Source of the DNA: Synchiropus splendidus
Lineage: Eukaryota > Chordata > Actinopteri > Syngnathiformes > Callionymidae
Direction: 5' to 3'
DNA length: 64,000 bases
Assembly: GCF_027744825.2 (NCBI RefSeq)
Contig: NC_071342.1
Location: 7,521,501-7,585,500 of the forward strand
Within the stretch, counting starts at the first letter, position 1; each line of letters begins with the position of its first letter. This document shows positions 1 to 15,100 of the stretch, in pieces. The notes under the pieces are model-generated. The model was not told the origin of the DNA, searched no databases, and worked only from the letters and a program-made list of their open reading frames with translations. The translations under genes and the position numbers were made by a program.

Positions 1-4038
<4,038 letters not shown>

Positions 4039-5345
4039 TTCTCCAGCGGAATTCTGGATTCTCTCTCTCTCTTTTTTTTTTTTTTTTGTGGATCAGTGAG
4101 TGAGGACGCTGAGGAGACGCCACGCAGCAACAGGACAGTCTAAGATCCCTCCTTCTACCATGTCTGTTTTCGTTGTATTCATTTTTACCTCCTGAGGATA
4201 GTTGACGGTGCGTCGTCCCATGAACTCCACGGACACGTTGACATTTTTCCACGTGGCGAACGGAATTCCGATTCTTCAAACGACCTCTCAAACTCGGCTC
4301 TGTCGCTTCTCCTTGTCAAGTTTCACCTCGAAATGTTTCTGTTTCTGATTGTGAGTGTACTATATTGTTTTGCAAGTGAACGAAAGTTAATTCATCATAA
4401 TCATCGTTGCTGAAAATGTTGAATGTAGAATGCTATGTACTGCTCCTGGAAGAAATGCTTTTTTTTGTTTGCTTGTTTTTTTTTTAAGATCAATATGACC
4501 CTTCAATACTGAAAAGAAAAGTGTAGCTAGAAGTGGTGTTTTTTTGGCACTTAAATAATTGACATTATATTTTTTGTTTTTCTTTTAAATAAATTTGAAA
4601 GAATTGAGATTCATGTGAGATTAAAAAAACGCATTGATATGATTTTTATAATTGAAATATTACTATTATTGTTACATTATTGTTGTTTTGATCTTCAGAA
4701 AAAAAGACCTACATTTTAATGATTTAACCAAATATTGCATAAACATGACAATATTACAGCATTTCCTTTAGATATTCTGGACAATGCTTTATTACAAATA
4801 AAAGCCTGAATAAAAAAAATATTTGAAATTCAATAAATTCAAGAGAAAAAAGAGCTAGCATCTAAAATTCATTTCATTTTGGGAGGAAAACAATAGTTAG
4901 TAAAATAAAAATGAATCTCATTAATTCAAACAATCCCTTTCAGGTCTCAGTATAAGTGAAAAACAACAACAAGACAAACATGAATTACTTCATTTACCCT
5001 ATTTTCTTTTGTATATTTTAAAGTATCTATATCAAATGTATGTTCTGTTGATGTTCAATGTTTTCCTGTCTGTTAGATTTGTACTCTCCTTGTCGAGTGT
5101 TCAGGTGATCATTGTCTTGAGTGAGCGTCCTGTTTTCCTCCTCCACACTCCTCTTCTTCTCTTCATTTTCTCTGCTCTAATGGAACCCTCCGGCGCCACA
5201 GGCTGACCCGTCATCCCTGCTCGTACCCGACACGTTAGCGAGAGGAAGCTGCTAGCAAATGGTTTCTAGTGTGAGTGTTTGTATTTGTTTTCTTGTACAA
5301 GGTGAACGTTTAGCATTACAGTGCAGCTGGAAACAATAAATAAAA
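4039..5345 (+). other. ctbp2 3' untranslated region and downstream
   Basis: AT-rich, T-tract-rich sequence follows the ctbp2 stop with no coding exon. Candidate poly(A) signals AATAAA occur at 4588-4593, 4797-4802 and 5335-5340. The last sits just past a GC-richer stretch (5180-5250) and could be a distal site. Which one is used cannot be told from sequence. Confidence 0.45.
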
Positions 5346-6262
5346 CCAACAGTTCTGATTGATGATAAACAGTGTGCATGTTTGCTTCAACTGTCAAATT
5401 CGCACATCAATATTGAAATCTCTTACCTTCAGGGTTGTGTTTCAGTTCCCTCTGAATGAGTGTCACCTCCTTCTCTCCTTCCTTGTACAGAAGCCTTTCA
5501 AGCAAAAGAAAATTATAATTTCATCTATGTTCAAAAGCAAACTAAAAACAATGAGTAAGTGCTTTGCAAAATAAAAGTCACATCAGGGAGGACTTTCTGT
5601 GGATGATGATGTTTGCTGATGATATTGTTGAAACGGACTGAAGGAAAACCTTAAGGGGACTGTAAATAAGAGGAGGCAGGAGGAAGATCATCAATCATCC
5701 AAGAACAGTGGACAGAGCTGAAGGAAGAAGCGAGTGCAGGCCGGGTGGAGACAAGTGGCCCCGGTGATCTGCGACAGAAGAGTATCGGGAGAGTGACAGG
5801 GAAGCTGTGGCGGAAGTGAATGTGTTGAGGTTCTTGGTGGGAGAGAAAATAAAGGAGGAGACCTTAGCAGATAGGACGTTGAATCCACGCAGAAAAGGGT
5901 CAGATCATTTGCAAACATGTTTAGCAGAGATGTGACATAAACAACAAAGGATGTTGGAGATGGAAATACCATGTATAAAAAAAAAAAAAAAAGAACTTTA
6001 TAGTAATTGAGGAGGATATGTGTGACTATGGAAGATGCAAAGGATCTGTGAACACTTTAAACGTTGGTATATCACTGTATGTTGGAGTGAATGGAATGCC
6101 ATCATCGTGGTCTGACATGAAAAACAAAAGACAAAGGTTAGTTTATTTCTGATAAGCAATTTCTTAAATTAAATTCTTAAATTAAAATTTCTTACATTTC
6201 TTACCCCTGCACAGCAGCTGGCGATAATACAGGCTGAATCCGAGCTACTACTACTACTACTA

Positions 6263-6340
6263 GAGGGGTTGGACAAAACAATGGACAATACACCTTGAAG
6301 CTGTATAAAAACCTTTATAAGGTGTTTTGTCCAAACCCCT
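6263..6340. mobile_element. Palindromic MITE, Tc1/mariner-like (TA target)
   Basis: A 78-bp near-palindrome. The left arm at 6264-6280 (AGGGGTTGGACAAAACA) and the reverse complement of 6323-6340 match with a single one-base indel, and the inner halves show partial complementarity. TA dinucleotides flank both sides (6261-6262 and 6341-6342), as expected for a TA target duplication. Short palindromes with this type of terminus are recurrent in fish genomes (recollection). No coding capacity; non-autonomous. Confidence 0.6.
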
Positions 6341-6497
6341 TATTACCGTTATTGAGAGTCCAGAGTACACAATTAGAAGAGAACTATCACCCTTTTCAAA
6401 TGATTAAAACTAATGTTCACAAGCAGCGACCAAACTGTGAACAAAAAATTAATGAAAGAAATATCAAATTAAACTTTAGAATTTGTTTCCACTATCT

Positions 6498-6533
6498 AGC
6501 TAACGATGCTACGTCGATGTAGCATCGTTAGCT
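6498..6533. repeat. Perfect 15-bp inverted repeat (hairpin)
   Basis: Arms 6498-6512 (AGCTAACGATGCTAC) and 6519-6533 are exact reverse complements around a 6-nt loop (GTCGAT). It lies intergenically, about 160 bp from the MITE. It could be a remnant of a palindromic transposon or a structured transcript. No T-tract follows to suggest a terminator, and the length is short for a microRNA precursor. Confidence 0.75.
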
Positions 6534-8023
6534 CCGGCCACCAGTGACAGTTAATACAGTTTTTTCATGGTTCCACTTTATCCATTTGTCACACATTGCC
6601 CGTCAGTCTTGATGGTATTTTTTAAAACTGAAATTAAATCACAAAAATGACCTCACCGTCGATGCCAAACTGGAGTCGCTGCGTCATTCCCCAGCGATCT
6701 GTTAGTCGGACACGTCATCTTGTGGCTAAAGGCAGTACTGCAACAACAAACGAAGCCGCCGCCTTTGTAGTATGTTCGCTAGAAGTCTTGCAAGTTCGCC
6801 CTGCACCAAAAGGACTGAGCAGCAAAGCATCGGTGACCGTGAACTGTGTTTTCCCCTTGTTTACTGTGACGCACGTTTGAGGACTGAATGGCTACTGAAG
6901 TTGTCAGTGTCTTAAACTAAACAGTGAGTGGCTGTTCAATGAGATAAAAACCTTCTAAATGACATGGCGACACCTAAAAAAGAACAAACACGGAGGCAAA
7001 GTTTAAAATCATACTAGATTTAATAAATATTTGGTCTGAGGAATATCAGACAGGAAACAGTTTTTAGTTTAACATTCAAAAACATCTTTTCCTTTGTTTT
7101 TTTTTCTTCCTTATTCCGCCTGCTCTTCTTTGCATTACACTCTATATAGTGATGTCAGGCCTAAAATCCACAAACCATCATAGTCACAACTGCAACTATT
7201 GCATAAATACAAAGCAACAAACAGGTGACGCTCCACGAGTGGTACACGACAAGATGGCGAGAAAAACAAACATTCACAGCAAACGACAAAATATTTTTCA
7301 AGACTGTCAGCTTTGGTTTTTTTGGTGTGTTTGGATTCAACTCAAATGGTCTTCACAAAATGACGACAGACACAGAGTTGCGATGCGCTGACGTGTACCA
7401 AGAGGGAAAGGAGAAAGTCGTGAGGAAATAAAGACGAGAGCACCTGGTTCGAGGCACCCAGATGAGGTACTTTTAAAATATAACAACCACACATATCATA
7501 GGTAAACGTTCTGGTTGGTTCTTTTGCTGCAGCAACAGTGTTTCTGTGCAACACGAGTCGTCCTCAAGTGAAATCAACAAAATCCACAAACAGGAGAAAT
7601 AGAGAAGGAAAGCTTTTAAATCCAAGCAATAAATATATCGAGTAGCTTCATAAACACGCACAATTCTCAGTTCATTCAAAGAAGACACAAACAAAGATGG
7701 CTTGTGTGTCGTGCCGACGCACGGCGGTTTCATGTACGACTTCATTCAAGCAACCGGAAACGCTTCGTGTGCAGCTTATTAAAGGATTAGAGTTATTCAT
7801 ATTCAGAAATCTCTGGTCTGATGTTCGTCCCTGCCTGTTCAAAAACAAAAAAAGCCAACTATAAAAATGGAATTTTAATGTGCTTCTGTCCAGAGAAATG
7901 CATTGCATTCACCAAAGGGAAAAATCGGTTTTCATAAATGAACCACGGTTACGCAAAACAAAACAGGTTTGTTTTTCAGAATTACTAAAATTTAAATTGC
8001 TGATGTGATACAGATAAAAGGAG

Positions 8024-8132
8024 CATATACATATATATATATACATATATATATACATATATATGTACATATATATATACATATACATATATATACATAT
8101 ATATGTACATATGTACATACATATGCATATAC
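8024..8132. repeat. TA/CATATA microsatellite
   Basis: About 110 bp of alternating ATATAC/ATATAT units interrupted by GTAC and CATAC. Open frames reading as IYMYIYMY-type protein across it are artefacts of the repeat. Confidence 0.9.
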
Positions 8133-8280
8133 AAATTAATAAAATTAATTGGGCCTTAAATGCGTTTACAATTGCAAAAAAAGAGATGAGTTTGATACAG
8201 GAATTCAAAAATAACTTCCGCAACTTGAATTTTAGTCATTCTTGATTTAAATTTAAAAAATGTGAATACCAGGCTATTTT

Positions 8281-9138
8281 ACTTTTTATTTAAAGCAGCT
8301 TGTTTAAATAGAAAAAGCTTTTTCCACAATATTGTGGGGGAAACGCTTTAAGAGACCTGAGAAAAATAGAAATTCAAAAATAAATTAAAAAGCACATGCT
8401 AACAAAAAGCAATGGTTTCAAGCCAATGAAACAGTGAATACATGAAGATGTTGGACATTAAAATTGAGACTCTAAAGTGATATTTTCAGTTTTTGAATCA
8501 TAACTAAGAACGTTCTTCTCATTAAAAAATAATCCCATTTATGGTCAGCAACCACCTGCCTTATTTCCAGCGGTTTAATAAAAACCAAGTCTGATTTTAT
8601 CATTAAAAATTAATTTAAATAAAGAAGAAACCAATTCAGGAAAACCAAGCCATTTTTGATGACATATTGCCGTAGAAAAATAGATCTGAATAATTCTTCT
8701 GTAGTTTTTTTTTTCTAAATTGTCATGTAAAATGGTCAAAGTAGTTTTTCCCTCAGTGAATGAGACGCACTTCAGGACGAGTCAGTGCCTGTAGTGAACA
8801 CATCGAAAGTGTTTAGAGTGGATGCTGGTATATTTCCGTATACGCTTTGTTTAAATAACCACATGCATTTACATTTACATGATAAATATTCCTCGGATCC
8901 TTGACACCCAGAGCTCTTCCACGACTGTAAACCTTGATTGTGTGTGTGCGTACGTGCATGTGTGTCTCGGAAGGGAGCAGAATCTTGAACAGAGATCGAA
9001 GGCCTCTCCGCAAGGCGTTCACAGTTTATCCGTGTCAGAAAAGGAAATTAACCAACTCAAAGGTAAACTGTGAGGTGAGGGAGGGAGCGTAGGGAGGAGT
9101 CCTGCCTCCCGCTGACCGACGCCCCCGCGTCACGTATG
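8281..9138 (-). other. zranb1 3' untranslated region
   Basis: Sequence downstream of the zranb1 stop on the minus strand. The nearest good poly(A) signal (TTTATT on the plus strand, AATAAA on the minus) is at 8285-8290, implying a 3'UTR of about 850 nt. The sequence is AT-rich with no coding content. Confidence 0.45.
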
Positions 9139-12100
9139 TCACTCGTCGTCGTCGTCTTCCTCCTCCTCTCCGTCCGACAGCGAGGGACAAGGTCGGATCT
9201 GCCGGTAGCCGTCCAGCCACTTCTCCACCATCTGCGTGACCAGCGGGTGATTTCGGCGGCGGGAGCTTTTCTGCAGGGCGACCAGGACGCCGCCGTCCGT
9301 GACACAGCAGTCCAACCATTCCCGCAGCAGCTTCTCCTGCTGCTCCTCGTTCCCCATCTGAGATGACAGAGCACACGCACGTCAACCAGCGCAAGGAACG
9401 TCACGTCAAGGCAAGGAACACAACCACAAGCATTAACACTTACTTCCTGCGCTGACAGGAAGTGAATGTGTAGCAGCTTCCTCTCACTGTCGACCAGCGG
9501 CAGGAACGTGACCGTCACGTCGTCGTCGGTGTTGAGGTTGGCGCCTGCGCCGCGATTGTCAAAGCCGTCGTTCTCCATGGCGACCAGAGCGGAGAAGTGG
9601 CCGCGCGTGTATCCCAGAGCAATGGGACTCTTCCAGCAGAAACTCTGCTCCCACAATAGTGGCAAGTACACACCTGAGGGAGGCAGCGTCGGACACACAC
9701 ACACACGGAGAGTCTTTACTATATTATTCTAAGGAGGCTACAACATTTTAAATACACATTTAAACAATTCTATCACACGTGATTCAACAAAAGATATGAC
9801 ATTGACTCAGCAGGAAGAGTGGCTTCACAATAGTGAAGACATGGTTGTAATTACGGCTGTAATAACATCTCACAACATAATAACAATACCATCTCATAAC
9901 AACTGAAAACAAAAATGGCTGCACGATTGAAAGTGAAAATCCTTACACCAGAAAAACCCTTTGATACATTTAAATGTTACTTAAATAAATGTTTTACAGT
10001 CAAGTCAGAGTCAGAGTAACGAATTGTGAGAAAAATCAATTCACACAACAAACACAAGTATGTTGTGTTTGTTGCGTGAACAACAATGTAGTCTAAAAGA
10101 GAGCATAATAAAAAGAGCTAAATAATTGAATGTAATTTAATATACCTTGCTTGATTTACGGCTATATGACTGTTGCTACCCAAAATACACGCGACTCAAC
10201 AAATGAAAGAAGCAGTCAAAAACAGTGAGAATGGTAACACAACACCAATATCAAAAGTAATGACACAGAAAAAGCAGACTATGACAACTGTAGCTGTGGT
10301 CTTATATTAAAATTCAAAAGAACACTGCATAGTTAATATCCATCACCTTCCAAATATTAACTTCTGATAACCATTATTGCCACTAGGTGGCGCTCGACAA
10401 AAACCTGTTCATTCAACTGTTATACATTCCAAAAGTTTACAACATTTTTGAAGATTTCTTTGTTTTGCTCCATGCAATAACATGACTCATTTGATGTGAA
10501 CATGTAGTCTATGTTTTTCTTTTCTCCCTGAACAACACGTTTCAGAGGGAAAACATCAAACTAGTCATTTGCAGCCGCAGCAGACAGCAGTTATGTCAAA
10601 AATGTCAGCTATTTGTGTTGGAGTGCTGCTCATTTTTCTGTCTGTGTGTTGCTGCAGGTCTCTGTCTTCCTCCGCTGCAGCGCGGACACCTTAAACAACC
10701 ATGGCAGCCATGGGATGTAACGCTCACCTTGAAAACGGGTGAACCCAAGCGTTTCTCCACGGAAACTTTTGTAATACTTCACTCCATAGACGATGATGGG
10801 CCTACGAAGTATGTGTGCGAGGACGAAGATGTGGGTTTGTTCCAAACTGGATCCGGGCTGTGAAACAGGTCACAGAGGAAAAGAATTACAGCGGAAAATG
10901 AAAAGCAGTCTGGCTCTACACCCCGCAGCCGTGATGCAAATCAAGACTTGCAAATCTGCAGACAATGGGGGAAGTCTAAAGTGAGTGCTGCTCATGGCTT
11001 CATACCTGGCTGGCCAGCGAGAGGATGAAGGCCCAGTCCTCCTGCCACTGCTCCTCCCGTAGTGAAAAGTGCAGACCGAAACTTTGGGAATACCAGGACT
11101 CCCACTCCTTCCAACGTGTGTAAAACCTGATCAAAACAATGGTGTTGTTCGAATCAATGTTCATTACTCTGATTAATTCCTGCTTTTACTTTTAAACAAA
11201 TGGAAGACATGCCATGAATCCAGCAGGGCTGTGAGCAACTCCCCTCATGAGGTCATGAACACAATTGATCATAAATAAATGTTAAATTCCATTACTAGCT
11301 CAAAACTTTGGAAGTCTTTATTATCTTGCAATGTTTATGTCTATAGTTCTTCTTCATTCGTATATATGGATATATATGTAATTTGATCGCATTACATAGA
11401 GTGAAAATGAATTTTCTGAAGATGAAGACACAAAGTAGTTTATGGGCAACGGAATAACACCTTCTGACAGAAATATTTTGGGGCTTAATTGTTTCAGTGA
11501 AGAAAACACAGCTTTAGAAAAATGGTCGCTTTTTAAAGAACTGTACTAATGTACTAAAATGAAGTGAAAAACTTCATAACAAGTGGATCACACGTCACAC
11601 AATATGGTGGCGGACGTGAACAGCATGTTTGCAGCATGTTTTTAATGGGAAAACCCCGAAAGAAACCGCATGTCTGAAGTCCGATGCTCGTGGAAGTGAA
11701 GTTGAACATAGCAGTTGGACATGTGAAGAGACGGACCGCTGCTGATCAGAGAGGGATTCACTTGTCATGATTAAAAACTAGCGTTTTCATTGTCACCAAC
11801 TGTCACTGGCTGCTCTCCACCAGTATCAAAAAATCCTGGACCACCTCGCGCCTCGGGACACTGTGATTCATGACAAAACGGGATCCAGAAACGTGGACTC
11901 ACCAGTGCGAACAGTCGTGGAGGCTGTCGTGTAACGTCTTCCGCAGCACGGAGTCTTTGTCGTAGATGCCCCACGTGGCCTGCAGCACCGAGTCGAGGAG
12001 GCAGTCACCAGCGGTTCGATTCCAGAGTGCGTACAGTCGACTGTCCAGTCTTGTGCCCAACTCCAACGACCAGTTAATGATGGGAGACTCCTCTTCCAGT

Positions 12101-15100
12101 TCTGTACAAGGTGGAGGTGAAAGTTAGTCATGCGGAGAGGACGTCGCAAAAACAAGAGGGAAACTGAGTTTGGGAGAGAGCTGTTTCAGTACAATTCAAG
12201 AAAGAGATTGACAGAAAAAGAAAACCCATGTACTTTAAAAGAAACAAAATGATTTCCAAAAACACTGTCGCACTTTTGTGTTCAGTGGTCACAATTGCTT
12301 TGTTTGGCAGTGGCAGCTCCAAAGCTTCAAAGAATAATGATAACCATTTTATCTAAAGAGCTCCTACACTTCTCTGAGAAAACTAGAACTAAGTCAGATT
12401 CAAACAGTCCTGAGTGAACTGACCTTCATCTCATTCCTGACGCAGACAAAAGCACACTGTTTTGTATAAACCCTCACCCTTGATTTACGATTCTAGGGAA
12501 AGAAATGACTAAGACTCACTCACACGGCTTCCTGAAATTAACCAGAGGCTTCCACTGACTTTTATAAGTCAAACACATAAAACGCAAAAAGGAGCCGAGT
12601 TTAAAGAGCGACACATTTCCGAAGCATGATGATCTTGAACGAACTTCTTTGCGACTTCAAAGCTCCCTAACTTCCAGTGTTAAATCACAAAATCTGGGCC
12701 ACGACACAGTCATAGCTCAGATGACCCCAAGAGAGATTCGATCAATGGTCATGGAGATAAAAACTTGCGACAGTAACCAACTGTGAAATCAATATCTCAA
12801 GTATTGACATTTTTATTCACTAGAGTATTTAGACAGAAAGAATCGGAAGACAATCTGTGACAGCTAAAGGGACAAAATGGTCTGAGAATTCAACTTCATG
12901 TGAGTGAATCACTGGAACTACTTAATGCAGATATTCAGCCATCCATCCATCTCCATTCATCCGCTGCCAGGTCATGGGGGCAGCAGCTTCAAAAGGTTGC
13001 TCCAAACTTCCTTCTCCCAGGTAACATCCACTAGTTCCGACTGCGGGATCCTGAAACGCGAAGAGATATGATCCCTCCCCCTGGTCCTGAGTGGACTGGG
13101 TCTCCTCCCAGCTGGCCGTGCCAGAAACACCTCCAAAGGAAGCGACCAGGGGGCATCCTCATGAGATGCCCCAACCACCTCAACTGATTCCTCTCAACGC
13201 GGAGAAGCAGTAGTTAGCAGACAGCCACATCAAGTTGAGTCATTGCCATGCAGATGCAATCACAGACTCACAGGTTCTGACGCATGACAACAACATCATG
13301 GACCTCTGTTTCCAAGTTATTGCTGTAGAAATTGTCCCATGGAAATCTTATTAACCGTCTAATGTTTGATCATCCACATGACGCCACGGAACCAAACTTC
13401 CTGAGTTACAGATGTGAGAACTAAATGATGCACGTGCAGCTGTGCCCAGCGTGCTGCTCCATGGTTGCTCTGCTTGACAGATGCAACTCCCACTCACAGT
13501 TAACTGAGACTCTATTAAATCCATCCAACACTGGTGATAACTCCCAACACATGGAGGACGAAAACAGGAGAGAAACGTCTAACAGGAGACACGTTGCTTA
13601 GATGAGAGAAACGTGCACAAATCTGAGTGAGTGAACTTATGCTGTTATGTACTTATGTTGTCTCTTTTGCCTGATCCATGCTGCTGTTTTCACGCACACA
13701 CAACAGTGGCTAGGAAGAAGACAGGCGACAGAGCGCATCATGCTACTATATTACACCGAATTGACATGTTGTGGAGGACCATCGACCAGGTTGTCCTGTC
13801 ACGATGACTCACACTTGACTACAGATAAAAACAAAACAAAAAAAAACAAAAATACATAAGGCTGCATCACTGAATCGTTAAAAATCAAATATTAAAAGTG
13901 CACGATATTTGCTTAAAACATTGTCGTCGTGATGTGCTGACCGTGCCTCGCTGTTATTGCCACAACCCAAGGTAAACGTGACAAATGTTTTTGGCCACCC
14001 GAGCCACCGTCACAGAGCGTGATATGACCACACAAATACACTTTAAGGAACAGATGACAATTCAGGATGCCTTTGTTGCAGTGACCAAAAAGACTGAACT
14101 GCACAGAAATATCACAGGATACGGTAACTTTTCAACTTGAAAACAACGTGCTCCCAGGCTGCCGTTGTTTGGTCTCAGACTAGGTCAGAAATCATTTCTA
14201 AATTTAATAAATGACCTGAATAACCTACACTTGTTCTTTTGCTTGGGCATGAGTACTTTGCGGTTTGCAGCCGAGTGTGAAGCGGCCGGGATGAGGATCA
14301 GCACCTCCAAGTCTGAGGCCATGGTTCTCGACCGGAACACGGTGGTTTGCTCTCTCCAGGTTGGTGGAGAGTTCTTGCCTCAAGTGGCGGAGTTTAAGTA
14401 TCTCGGGGTCTTGTTCTCGAGTGAGGGAAAAAGGGAGCGTGAGATTGATAGACGGGTTGGTGCAGCGGCAGCAGTGATGCGGTCGCTGTATCGGACCGTC
14501 GTGGTGAAGAGAGAGCTGAGTCACAAGACGAAGCTCTCGATTTACCGATCGATCTACGTTCCCACCCTCACCTATGGTCACGAGCTTTGGGTAGTGACCG
14601 AAAGGATGAGATCGCGGATACAAGCAGCTGAGATGAGTTTCCTCCGCAGGGTGGCTGGGCGCACCCTTAGAGATAGGGTGAGGAGTTCGGTCATCCGGGA
14701 GGAGCTCGGGGTGGAGCCGCTGCTCCTCCACATCGAGAGGAACCAGCTGAGGTGGCTCGGGCATCTGATCCGGATGCCCCCTGGACGCCTCCCTGGGGAG
14801 GTGTTCCGGGCATGTCCTACCGGGAGGAGACCCCGGGGAAGACCCAGGACTCGCTGGAGAGATTATGTCTCCGGTCTGGCCTGGGAACGCCTCGGGATCC
14901 CCCGGGAGGAGCTGGAGGAGGTTTGTGCGGACCGGGAAGTTTGGGCTTCCTTGCTCCGAATGCTGCCTCCGCGACCCGACCCCGGATAAGCGGCAGAAGA
15001 AGGTGAAGGTGAAGGTGATGAGTACTTTGCTATTCAAAACTACTACTACAAATAAAAATAATAATGTTTATTGGAAGTAGCCGGCACTCTCCCTGGTAAC

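Larger units (their letters stand above)
5346..8280. other. Intergenic interval between convergent ctbp2 and zranb1
   Basis: No coding exon was recognised on either strand. It holds a (CTA)n run at about 6243-6262, a palindromic MITE (6263-6340), a perfect hairpin (6498-6533) and an AT/CA-rich microsatellite (8024-8132). Short open frames here have no family resemblance and look random. Confidence 0.5.

Noticed and set aside
7909..8245. Overlapping frames on both strands rich in Ile/Tyr/Met
   Set aside because: Translations of the ATATAC microsatellite.
14165..14261. First 32 codons of the LINE open frame as part of the retrotransposon protein
   Set aside because: The 13-bp target-site duplication ends at 14261, so these codons are host intron DNA fused by chance to the 5'-truncated element.
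14225..15037. 270-codon open frame on the minus strand
   Set aside because: It is the antisense shadow of the LINE reverse-transcriptase frame on the plus strand; the translation has no family features.
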